DNA from: Pseudoalteromonas sp. NC201
Lineage (GTDB): Bacteria > Pseudomonadota > Gammaproteobacteria > Enterobacterales > Alteromonadaceae
DNA: 64,000 nt
Assembly: GCF_002850255.1 (NCBI RefSeq)
Contig: NZ_CP022522.1
Coordinates: forward strand, 191,049 to 255,048
Reading direction: 5' to 3'
The position numbers were made by a program, and so were the translations under genes. A model generated the notes under the pieces. It was not told where the DNA came from, made no database searches, and saw nothing but the letters and a program-made list of their open reading frames with translations. The first letter of the stretch is position 1; each line of letters starts with the position of its first letter. Positions 8,894-17,024 of this stretch are shown piece after piece.

Positions 8894-10241
8894 ATTTCTC
8901 AAGGCGTCGGTAGAGTGCTTGTTTAGTAATACCCAGTAATTCAGCCGCTTGTTGTTTATTTCCTGCCGTATTATTCAAAGCCTGTGTGATTAATTGTTGT
9001 TCCGCTTGTTCTAATGTGATCAGAGGTAATGCTTCTGAATGATTTTGTGTAAGCTGCGATGGTGTGCTCATATGTAATTGCTCCGGCCCTATTTCATCTG
9101 TTTGAGCTAATAGAACTGCTCGCTCTAGTAAGTGCCCCAGCTCTCTAGTATTTCCTGGCCAGTCATAAAGTTTTAATTGATTGAGTGCTGCGGGAGTGAG
9201 GCTACATTCATTTTTCCCGTATCGGTTACCGTGGGTTTTTATAAAATGCTCTGCCAATAATTCTATATCCTCAGGCCGCGTTCTCAATGGAGGAATTTCT
9301 ATGGTAAAAGTATTGATTCTATAGAAGAGATCTTGGCGAAACTCAGCTTGTGATATTAGCTGTTCAAGCTTTGCATTAGTGGCACTAATTAGCCTTACAT
9401 TAGCCACTTCAGTAGTGCTTGAGCCAACAGGTTCATATTCTCTGGATTCTAATACCCGAAGTAACTTGCTTTGTTGCGCTAGAGGCAGGGTACCAATCTC
9501 ATCTAAAAACAAAGTACCAAGATTCGCGAGTTTAAATCGTCCTGCACGGTCTGATTTAGCATCCGTAAATGCACCTTTTGTATGTCCAAAAAGCTCGCTC
9601 TCAAAGAGTTGCTCTGGGATTGTCGCCATATTGACAGAAATAAACGGATGCGTTGAACGGTGTGAGTGCTGATGGATCCACTGGGCTATAAGGCTCTTAC
9701 CTACACCATTTTCCCCAGTCAGTAGAATATTAGCATCAGTAGGGGCCATCACTTCAAGCTGCTCCATGAGCTGCTTCATTGTTTTACTACGCCAAAGTAC
9801 GGGTTTAGCATCTCCAGCTAGCGCGTGCTGAAGCCCTTGATTTTTATTAGTTAAATCACTGAGCTGTAGCTGATACCGGATTACTTGTTCGAAACGTTGA
9901 TTTTTCCATGGCTTTTCTAAGAAATCAGCAGCGCCTAATTGCATAGCTTGCACAACAAGCTCTGTATGTGACCAGGCTGTCATTGCTACAATAGGTGTCG
10001 TATTGCCAAGCTGCTGCTGCTGTCTTAAAAACTTTAAACCCTCCTGCCCCGATGTTGAATCTAGTTCAAAGTTCATATCGAGCAAGATTAACTTAGGCTT
10101 ATTCTGTGCTAGAAAAGTCAGTGCTTGTACTGGATTTTCAACTTCCTCGACAGCTAAGCCTAAATCTTCTAATACAAATCGTGCGGCCAACCTAACTTCT
10201 CTATTATCTTCTACTAGCAATATTAGTGGTTTAACGCTCAC
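8880..10241 (-). CDS. Sigma-54-dependent response regulator (NtrC family)
   Basis: Transcription activator of 453 residues: receiver domain with phospho-acceptor Asp in LILLDMNF (about residue 55) and Lys in LEKPW; AAA+ sigma-54 interaction domain with Walker A (GENGVGKS) and Walker B (LFLDEIG); and a C-terminal Fis-type helix-turn-helix (NKQQAAELLGITKQALYRRL). The sigma-54 contact loop reads GAFTDA rather than the usual GAFTGA. The start is GTG at 10241 with an AAGGAAG ribosome site. It follows a permease gene by 45 bases and overlaps the kinase gene. The two nearby sigma-54 promoters with shared dyads are its likely targets, one of which would drive its own operon. Confidence 0.94.
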   Translation of the reverse strand: MSVKPLILLVEDNREVRLAARFVLEDLGLAVEEVENPVQALTFLAQNKPKLILLDMNFELDSTSGQEGLKFLRQQQQLGNTTPIVAMTAWSHTELVVQAMQLGAADFLEKPWKNQRFEQVIRYQLQLSDLTNKNQGLQHALAGDAKPVLWRSKTMKQLMEQLEVMAPTDANILLTGENGVGKSLIAQWIHQHSHRSTHPFISVNMATIPEQLFESELFGHTKGAFTDAKSDRAGRFKLANLGTLFLDEIGTLPLAQQSKLLRVLESREYEPVGSSTTEVANVRLISATNAKLEQLISQAEFRQDLFYRINTFTIEIPPLRTRPEDIELLAEHFIKTHGNRYGKNECSLTPAALNQLKLYDWPGNTRELGHLLERAVLLAQTDEIGPEQLHMSTPSQLTQNHSEALPLITLEQAEQQLITQALNNTAGNKQQAAELLGITKQALYRRLEKYELN

Positions 10242-10286
10242 AGCAAGCTTCCTTGATTTATTATTATCATACCATCAACAGCAGCA

Positions 10287-12731
10287 TTACTCTCCGCGAA
10301 GCGAGTGTAATGCTGGGCGGGTAATAATACTTTTTAAGGATAGTAGCGCAACACCAACGACTAGAATAACGACTAAAGTGAAAGAAACTAACCAATGGAT
10401 AGCGCTATTTATTGTAACAGGTACAAGCGTATCCTGAAGCATCGAAATACTCAATAATACCAAGATTGAGGTGCATACGGCAGCTAGAATAGGTCGTAAA
10501 TTATCCTTTAACACGAGTGAAAATATGGCAATAGGTGTTGCGCCTAATGACATTCTGACACCTAGCTCAAAGCGTCGTAATGCCATATTGTATTTACATA
10601 CACCATAGATACCAAGCGCAGCGAGTGCAAGTGCAATCACAGAAAGTGTTAAGGTGAAGATACTGATTACACGTTCTTGCTGTAAATGTGCCGCTAGAAG
10701 CTCAGTTGTAGATTGGAAGTTGTAAACGCGCATCTGAGGGTGAATACGTGTTAATACTTGATTGATTTCCGCTCTGCTAATTGTAGAGTGAGGCTTGGTT
10801 TGAATTAAAATGAAAGGGTAACCTGTCGGTATTGCTGGTGTAAAAACTCTCGCGATGTGCAGCTGTTTAGGAAGATAGATATCATCAACGACACCCACCA
10901 CTTCTAAACTCTCATGACTATTACGTGGGTATAATTTTGCACCTAGTACTTGTCCCTGTTCTTTCAGTCGTTTAGCGAGTGTTTGATTTACAATAACGAC
11001 AGGATCACTATTAATGGCTTCTTTCATGGTAAAGGATCTCCCACTGGTAAGTTTAGCACCAAAGGTGTCGAAGTAAGTTGACGTACCAGTCGTGCGTTGA
11101 TACTCAAAAGCATTCTTTTCTATTCCCGGTTCAAGTTGCATCTGGCGGTCAGAAAAACCAGGCAACCAGTAGGAAATTGGCGGGTAACCCCCAATACCAG
11201 CTGTTGCGACGTGGGGTAGCTTCGCCAATGAGTCAACGGCAGATAGGAGTAATTGTTGACGCTCTTCCCGACTCATTTGTTCTAATAGAGTGCCTAAGTT
11301 AAGCGCGACTTGATAGGTATTTTGTTCCCTAATCCCTGTATCACGTTGTAAGTTTTGCCAGCTTGTTTGGAATATCCCAATGCAAATAGTGAGGAGTGAA
11401 AGACAGATAAATAACTGAAACGAGATTAGTAAAGTGCGAGTCGTTGCGGAGATTTGAACGCTGGTTCCTTTACCACTACTTTGCAGTTGCTGAACAATAT
11501 GGCGGTAGTTAAGTTGCCGGCTTACTATCCAAGAAAGGAGTAAGCACACCGTAATACTGACTAAGAAGGCAAATGCAATAGTATGCATCTCTAGATTGAG
11601 TTCTTGTAGGCGTGCTAATGGGCCAGCTACTCCTGACTTTAGCAGCTCGATGATCCCTTCGGCAATGAACAGCGACAATGCTGCGGCTGTTATAAACAGC
11701 AGTCCTAGCTCTATTGCAATATGCAAAAATAGGTGATTTGGTTTTGCACCCAAAGCGGCCTGAATAGCAAAGCTCTTTTGTTGCTCTGCTGCACGTGATA
11801 GCACTAAACTACAAATATTACTCAATGCTATTAACAGCAATACAAGGCTCCCTAACAACATCATAATACTCACTTGCGATGCTTCACCGATAATACGATG
11901 TTTAACGGGGATAAATTTGAGATGTACTTTACTGTTGGCAAATGCTTGTTCACCAGCAGTTTGTTGTTGTAGTTGTTCGTTGAGCCAGTTTTCAAGAGAC
12001 AGCTTTGCGCGACGTGCATGTTGCACGTCATGTAACTTTAGCAATTGATATGTCTGGATATTATTCCTTTGCCATGTCGGAGCTGGTGAATCATTGTAGT
12101 CATAGCTAATCCATACATCAGTATACCAGTTGGGTGTTGATAATACGGGTTCAATAAATTGCTTATCAGTAACACCTACTATTTTAAAACTAACGCCTTT
12201 GAATACGAGCGTTTTATCTAAAATATCAGGGTTACCACCGAAGTAACGCTTCCATACTTGGTATGAAACGATTGCAACGGGTTGCTGACTACCGACCCCT
12301 TCATCAGCACTAAAGTAGCGGCCCAATGCCAGTGGCGCATTGAGTAATGGCATAAACTCAGGGGTAATAGCACCGATGTTAAATGTAGGACTGCTCGGTA
12401 AACTTTGTTCAACATCAATACTAATATTCTGAATGGCCATGATTTCGATATCAGAGAATTGTGTTTGTTTGTTGTATGCCTCTAAACTCCCCGCATGAGG
12501 AATAAAGTTGCTCTGTTTCACCTCATTATGGTCATCAACTAATTCACCACGCATTAGCATTAGGCGTTCAGAATCAGGATAGGGAAGCGGAGCTGCGAGA
12601 AGTTGATAATTTAGATTATACATTGATACCAATGCGCCTAGCGTCATTGCTAGAGTGAGCGTGATTGTTAACGCATAACTAATGTGGCATTGAAGTCTTT
12701 GCCAGGCCATTTTAATAGAATGTATTACCAT
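10287..12731 (-). CDS. Second MacB/FtsX-type ABC transporter permease (duplicated)
   Basis: Paralogue of the permease at 2701-5157 with the same architecture: N-terminal helix, MacB_PCD periplasmic region, FtsX block, linker helix, second periplasmic region and second FtsX block, ending in a similar RPALHSLR motif. I chose ATG at 12731, which matches the paralogue's N terminus; an in-frame GTG at 12752 would add seven residues. It is first in the permease/regulator/kinase operon behind a sigma-54 promoter and has no ATPase gene of its own. It may pair with the other permease as a heterodimer or serve as a stress-sensing partner of the two-component system. Confidence 0.88.
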   Translation of the reverse strand: MVIHSIKMAWQRLQCHISYALTITLTLAMTLGALVSMYNLNYQLLAAPLPYPDSERLMLMRGELVDDHNEVKQSNFIPHAGSLEAYNKQTQFSDIEIMAIQNISIDVEQSLPSSPTFNIGAITPEFMPLLNAPLALGRYFSADEGVGSQQPVAIVSYQVWKRYFGGNPDILDKTLVFKGVSFKIVGVTDKQFIEPVLSTPNWYTDVWISYDYNDSPAPTWQRNNIQTYQLLKLHDVQHARRAKLSLENWLNEQLQQQTAGEQAFANSKVHLKFIPVKHRIIGEASQVSIMMLLGSLVLLLIALSNICSLVLSRAAEQQKSFAIQAALGAKPNHLFLHIAIELGLLFITAAALSLFIAEGIIELLKSGVAGPLARLQELNLEMHTIAFAFLVSITVCLLLSWIVSRQLNYRHIVQQLQSSGKGTSVQISATTRTLLISFQLFICLSLLTICIGIFQTSWQNLQRDTGIREQNTYQVALNLGTLLEQMSREERQQLLLSAVDSLAKLPHVATAGIGGYPPISYWLPGFSDRQMQLEPGIEKNAFEYQRTTGTSTYFDTFGAKLTSGRSFTMKEAINSDPVVIVNQTLAKRLKEQGQVLGAKLYPRNSHESLEVVGVVDDIYLPKQLHIARVFTPAIPTGYPFILIQTKPHSTISRAEINQVLTRIHPQMRVYNFQSTTELLAAHLQQERVISIFTLTLSVIALALAALGIYGVCKYNMALRRFELGVRMSLGATPIAIFSLVLKDNLRPILAAVCTSILVLLSISMLQDTLVPVTINSAIHWLVSFTLVVILVVGVALLSLKSIITRPALHSLRGE

Positions 12732-12803
12732 TTTTACCCCAAATCCGCTCACGATATCCGTCTGTATTCTGTAACAGACATGTCACTCAAATAGAACAAG
12801 GTC

Positions 12804-12819
12804 AGCAACGCGTATGCCA
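12804..12819 (-). promoter_or_regulatory. Sigma-54 promoter of the permease/regulator/kinase operon
   Basis: The minus strand reads TGGCAT-ACGCG-TTGCT, with GG and GC doublets at exact -24/-12 spacing. The predicted start near 12793 gives a leader of about 60 bases before the ATG at 12731. Because the sigma-54 activator gene lies in the operon driven from here, positive autoregulation is likely. Confidence 0.8.
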
Positions 12820-12870
12820 GAATTTATCTTTTTGATAAATATAGAATTTACATTTTTATTGCAATCATTT

Positions 12871-12907
12871 AGTCCATTATCGGACGATAAAAGACCATAA
12901 ATGGACT
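12871..12907. promoter_or_regulatory. Pair of candidate activator dyads upstream of the sigma-54 promoter
   Basis: Two dyads, AGTCC-N6-GGACG (12871-12886) and AGACC-N6-GGACT (12892-12907), have centres 21 bases apart (two helical turns), about 60 and 80 bases upstream of the -24 element. They match the dyad at 7355-7370. The remainder of the 387-base gap before typA shows no supported gene. Confidence 0.7.
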
Positions 12908-13118
12908 GTGACTGCGCTTAGACTGTGGTGATCCGATACTCTGCCATTGATTTATGAGTTTCTGATGAGGATTATTGAAAAAAATGTTGGATAAACTTTC
13001 ATCTGTCACATTAATAGTAGATAATACGCGACCTTTAATTCTCAATCGGGCAATCTCAATGCGCATTTTTGCGTAGATCGACTAGGATCACTGAGGGCCA
13101 ACTTCACTGAGTAATAAT

Positions 13119-14939
13119 ATGAGCATCGAAAAGTTAAGAAATATCGCGATTATCGCGCACGTAGACCACGGTAAAACAACGCTTGTAGACAAGCTACTAG
13201 AGCAATCAGGTACACTACAGCAGCGCGGTGGTAATGAAGAGCGAGTGATGGACTCAAACGATCTTGAAAGAGAGCGTGGTATCACCATCCTTGCAAAAAA
13301 TACCGCAATCAAGTGGAACGACTACCGTATCAATATCGTAGATACTCCAGGACACGCCGACTTCGGTGGTGAAGTAGAACGTGTTCTTTCGATGGCTGAC
13401 TCAGTATTACTACTAGTTGACGCGCAAGAAGGTCCGATGCCACAAACGCGTTTCGTAACGCAAAAGGCGTTTGCTCAGGGTCTTAAGCCAATTGTTGTAA
13501 TCAACAAAATTGACAAGCCGGGCGCTCGTCCTGATTGGGTAATGGACCAAGTTTTCGACCTATTTGATAATTTAGGTGCAACTGACGAACAGCTAGACTT
13601 TAAAGTGATCTACGCATCAGCAATCAACGGTTGGGCAACACTTGATCTTGATGAACCGTCTGACAACATGGAACCAATGTTCCAAGCTATCGTAGACGAA
13701 GTTGAAGCGCCTAACGCGGATCCTGAAGGTCCGTTCCAGATGCAAATTTCTCAGCTTGATTACAACTCATATGTTGGTGTTATCGGTGTTGGTCGTATCA
13801 AGCGTGGTTCAGTTAAACCTAACCAACAAGTGACTATTGTCGGTGCTGATGGTAAGACACGTAATGGTAAAGTTGGCCAGGTACTTGGTTATTTAGGCCT
13901 TGACCGTCACGAAGTTGAGCAAGCAACGGCTGGTGATATTATCGCAATTACAGGTCTTGGTGAGCTGAAAATCTCTGACACTATCTGTTGTCAGAATAAT
14001 GTCGAAGCACTACCACCATTGTCTGTTGATGAACCGACAGTAACAATGACTTTCTCTGTGAACACGTCTCCATTCTCAGGCCAAGAAGGTAAATACGTAA
14101 CCTCACGTAACATTCTTGAGCGTCTAGAAGCTGAGCTTGTGCACAACGTTGCACTACGTGTTGAAGAAACAGATAACCCAGATAGCTTCCGTGTATCTGG
14201 TCGTGGTGAACTTCACTTAGGTATTCTTATCGAGAACATGCGTCGTGAAGGCTACGAGATTGCAGTATCTCGTCCAGAAGTAATCTTGCGCCATGTTGAT
14301 GGTCAGCTGGAAGAACCGTACGAAACAGTGACTATTGACTGTCAAGAAGAACACCAAGGCTCTATCATGGAACAGCTTGGTCTGCGTAAAGCGGAAATGA
14401 CTGACATGTCTCCTGACGGCAAAGGTCGTGTACGCATGGACTTCATGATGCCTGCGCGTGGTCTAATCGGATTCCAAACTGAATTTATGACGTTAACATC
14501 TGGCTCTGGTTTGATGTACCACACGTTCTCACATTACGGCCCACACAAAGGCGGTAACATCGGTCAGCGTAAAAATGGTGTACTAATCGCTAACGCAGCA
14601 GGTAAAGCGCTAACAAACGCACTATTCAACCTACAAGAGCGTGGTCGCCTATTTATTGGTCACGGTGTTGAAGTGTACGAAGGTATGGTTATTGGTATTC
14701 ACAGCCGTGATAACGACCTAACGGTAAACGCGCTTAAAGGTAAGCAGTTAACAAACGTACGTGCATCTGGTACTGATGAAGCACAAAACCTTGTGCCACC
14801 TGTTGTTATGTCTTTAGAGCAAGCGCTTGAGTTCATCGATGACGACGAGCTAGTAGAAGTAACGCCTGAAAGCATCCGTATTCGTAAGAAATTACTGACT
14901 GAAAGCGAGCGTAAACGCGCTAGCCGCCAAGCTAAGTAA
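13119..14939 (+). CDS. typA: Ribosome-associated GTPase TypA/BipA
   Basis: Translational GTPase that binds the 70S ribosome and assists ribosome assembly and stress or low-temperature growth. The 606 residues are typical of the family: G1 (AHVDHGKT), switch II (DTPGHADF), G4 (NKIDK), then the EF-G-like domains and the C-terminal domain unique to BipA ([15 protein letters not shown] region). Codon use is strongly biased, as expected of a highly expressed gene. Monocistronic, ending in a strong terminator shared with the convergent cheW-like gene. Confidence 0.98.
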   Translation: MSIEKLRNIAIIAHVDHGKTTLVDKLLEQSGTLQQRGGNEERVMDSNDLERERGITILAKNTAIKWNDYRINIVDTPGHADFGGEVERVLSMADSVLLLVDAQEGPMPQTRFVTQKAFAQGLKPIVVINKIDKPGARPDWVMDQVFDLFDNLGATDEQLDFKVIYASAINGWATLDLDEPSDNMEPMFQAIVDEVEAPNADPEGPFQMQISQLDYNSYVGVIGVGRIKRGSVKPNQQVTIVGADGKTRNGKVGQVLGYLGLDRHEVEQATAGDIIAITGLGELKISDTICCQNNVEALPPLSVDEPTVTMTFSVNTSPFSGQEGKYVTSRNILERLEAELVHNVALRVEETDNPDSFRVSGRGELHLGILIENMRREGYEIAVSRPEVILRHVDGQLEEPYETVTIDCQEEHQGSIMEQLGLRKAEMTDMSPDGKGRVRMDFMMPARGLIGFQTEFMTLTSGSGLMYHTFSHYGPHKGGNIGQRKNGVLIANAAGKALTNALFNLQERGRLFIGHGVEVYEGMVIGIHSRDNDLTVNALKGKQLTNVRASGTDEAQNLVPPVVMSLEQALEFIDDDELVEVTPESIRIRKKLLTESERKRASRQAK

Positions 14940-14982
14940 CCTGAGCTTGGGATAACAAGTTATCTCGAAGCAGGCTACTTAG
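14932..14982. repeat. Large imperfect hairpin overlapping the typA stop codon
   Basis: Outer arms 14932-14943 and 14971-14982 match at 11 of 12 positions. The interior (GGGATAAC-AA-GTTATCTC) is itself a hairpin, so nearly the whole 51 bases can fold. The typA TAA lies in the left arm. Part of the sequence matches the element at 2361-2406 in inverse orientation. Confidence 0.55.
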
Positions 14983-14987
14983 AATAC

Positions 14988-15017
14988 AAAAAACGCCGCA
15001 ATTTTGCGGCGTTTTTT
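14988..15017. terminator. Bidirectional terminator between typA and the CheW-CZB gene
   Basis: The GC-rich stem CGCCGCA/TGCGGCG is flanked by an A run on the left and seven T on the right, so it can end transcription from both convergent genes. Confidence 0.92.
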
Positions 15018-15036
15018 TGTGCTCCATTTGCTGAAT

Positions 15037-15885
15037 CTAAAACAAGCCGTACTCTTCTGTTTCTTCTGGCTCATAATTTTGTAAATGTTCTGGGCGGAAA
15101 ATGGCGCTAGGGTCAATCAATACGCTGTGACGTTTTCCCATCTTGACCAAACCCTTCATCAACTTTTTGGTTTGCGCATCGATTTCAAAACCAATACTGG
15201 TCATTTCCTGTAGTGATTTAATATCGCTTTCGTCACAGTGAACGTTATCTTCTACCTTATCGACAAGCAAACCGATATGCGGACTTTGGCCATCTTGAGT
15301 GGTAAAGACGATGATAGGTTTATGGTCAAGCATGATCTGATCACGGGCTGATTCAAACAATCGTATGAGTTTATTAAAAGTGGTGCTCTTTTCACGAGCG
15401 AGAGTATCTATGGCTTCTTGTTTATGTCCCTGTGCGCACATCACTAATAGTTTATCCGCTAATGAATGTAGTTTTGCATGTGGTTCTTCGAAGCGACTCA
15501 GTAGTGCTTTAAGATCGTCATTTTCAGTTTTGAAGCCGTAATACCACTGTCCAAAAGCACATTGCTTTGGATCTTTGGCTTTAGTGAAGGGGACATCGTT
15601 AAAAATGCTTGCTTCGAGTGCGACAAGCCATTCTTTATGATCTTGCTCTCGCTGCTGTAGCATGCTGACCAATTCTTGATTGGTCTCATAGGAAGAGCGT
15701 TTGTTCAATATGATCCCTAAATCAAAAATAGGGGTCGGTACGCCCATGTAATCTTTGACGCCCAAGAAGCTGGGGTTGTCATTGGGTAAATCCGTTAAAT
15801 TTTCTTCGTAGCGTTCAGTTAATAGAATATCGAGGATTTGCAGTGATATTGTTTTTTTCCCGACGCGAAAGTTAATTAAATCCAT
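15037..15885 (-). CDS. CheW-like chemotaxis protein with inserted CZB zinc-binding domain
   Basis: Soluble chemotaxis adaptor. The CheW fold is split: the N-terminal half (about 1-70) and C-terminal half (about 190-282) surround a chemoreceptor zinc-binding (CZB) four-helix segment with signature residues in DHKEWL, QCAFGQWYYG and EPHAKLH (His and Cys ligands). CZB domains sense zinc or oxidants such as hypochlorous acid through the Cys. I chose ATG at 15885, preceded by GAGG; a TTG nine codons upstream is an unlikely start. It follows a periplasmic binding-protein gene by 41 bases and may be co-transcribed with it. Confidence 0.88.
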   Translation of the reverse strand: MDLINFRVGKKTISLQILDILLTERYEENLTDLPNDNPSFLGVKDYMGVPTPIFDLGIILNKRSSYETNQELVSMLQQREQDHKEWLVALEASIFNDVPFTKAKDPKQCAFGQWYYGFKTENDDLKALLSRFEEPHAKLHSLADKLLVMCAQGHKQEAIDTLAREKSTTFNKLIRLFESARDQIMLDHKPIIVFTTQDGQSPHIGLLVDKVEDNVHCDESDIKSLQEMTSIGFEIDAQTKKLMKGLVKMGKRHSVLIDPSAIFRPEHLQNYEPEETEEYGLF

Positions 15886-15926
15886 GTCAGCCTCGCATAT
15901 GGTCAGTATCAACTAAGCATAGAACA

Positions 15927-17024
15927 TTATTGGAAAAAGGAACGGTAAACTGGCAATTTCTTTTGCGCTGGCTGGAGCATAAATACCTCTTTAATAACGG
16001 TGTTATGCTCCAACTCGTGTTGTAATGCGTTTAGTAGGCAATTGCTGTCAATAGGCAGATCACATTGCTGGATAGCAGTCGTCAACAAGTAGGCATTGAG
16101 ATAGCCTTCGAATACCTGTTCGTTTTGGGAAAGCGTGCTATTGCGGACTGCTTCGCGAAAAGTGTCACAAAGCTTACCCTTACAAATCGCTGGGTCAGGC
16201 ACAACTTCGGTGACTAATACTTTGGGCTTGCCTCTGAGTCTAGCGAATAGCTCATTGGAGGAGGCAAATGAAACCGTGGCGTATTGTGTTTCTAGGCCAA
16301 CTTCCATGGCACGATTGATAAACTTAGACAGTGGCGTGTAGGTGCCGACCATAGCCAAGCCTTCAATTTTATGGCGCTGTGCTTGCTCAAGTGCTCGCTC
16401 AATATCATCAGTATTTCGTCTAAAACGGGTTATCACAACAGGTTTGAATCCACGTTCAGCTAACGCTTTGGTAAGGCTTTTTTCTACGGTGAGACCAAAT
16501 TCATCGGCTTGTATGAGTAGAGCGACTCGCTTGAGTTTTTGTTCATCGACGAAGTAGCGGATGATATCTTGAGCCTCTTTATTATAGCTAGTGCGGAGGT
16601 TAAACACATTAAAAGTAATAGGATCTTGGAGAAACTCAGCGCCAGTATATGGCATAAGAAAGGGAACTTTAGAGTGTTCTAAAATTGGTTTTATAGCGTA
16701 AGAGGTTGGGGTGCCCATAACGCCAAATAATGCATCGACCTTATTTTCATAAACGAGCTTACGAGCATTGGTTACAGTTTTGTGTGGCTCATAGCCATCA
16801 TCTAGCACCTGCAACTCAATCTTAGCTGCGCCATCCGTTTTATGCTGGTTATAAAAGTTAAAATGTAGCTCAGCACCAGCCCTTAGTTGTTGACCAATCT
16901 CTTTTGCAGGACCTGAGAGTGCGGTGGACATACCAATTTTCACCACAGGTTGAGCGGAAGCTGCAAAGCTCAGTACAGCAGAAGCAAAAGTGAATAGTAA
17001 AAATTTAACACCGAAAATACTCAT
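15927..17024 (-). CDS. Periplasmic binding protein, type I (branched-chain amino-acid/ligand type)
   Basis: Secreted ligand-binding protein of 365 residues with a signal peptide (cleavage probably after SFAASA, about residue 24) followed by a Peripla_BP_6-type fold (KIGMSTALSGPAKEIGQQLRAG start). No ABC permease or ATPase genes are nearby, so it may feed ligand information to a receptor instead of a transporter. It overlaps tmcA by 20 bases and precedes the CheW-CZB gene, which supports a sensory role by context only. Confidence 0.85.
   Translation of the reverse strand: MSIFGVKFLLFTFASAVLSFAASAQPVVKIGMSTALSGPAKEIGQQLRAGAELHFNFYNQHKTDGAAKIELQVLDDGYEPHKTVTNARKLVYENKVDALFGVMGTPTSYAIKPILEHSKVPFLMPYTGAEFLQDPITFNVFNLRTSYNKEAQDIIRYFVDEQKLKRVALLIQADEFGLTVEKSLTKALAERGFKPVVITRFRRNTDDIERALEQAQRHKIEGLAMVGTYTPLSKFINRAMEVGLETQYATVSFASSNELFARLRGKPKVLVTEVVPDPAICKGKLCDTFREAVRNSTLSQNEQVFEGYLNAYLLTTAIQQCDLPIDSNCLLNALQHELEHNTVIKEVFMLQPAQKKLPVYRSFFQ

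Noticed and set aside
1..12907. Insertion sequence or integrase explaining the synthetase/exporter region
   Set aside because: No transposase, integrase or terminal repeats are visible in the window.
12869..13066. Minus-strand open frame of 65 residues upstream of typA
   Set aside because: It overlaps the regulatory dyads, has no ribosome site and no protein-like features.
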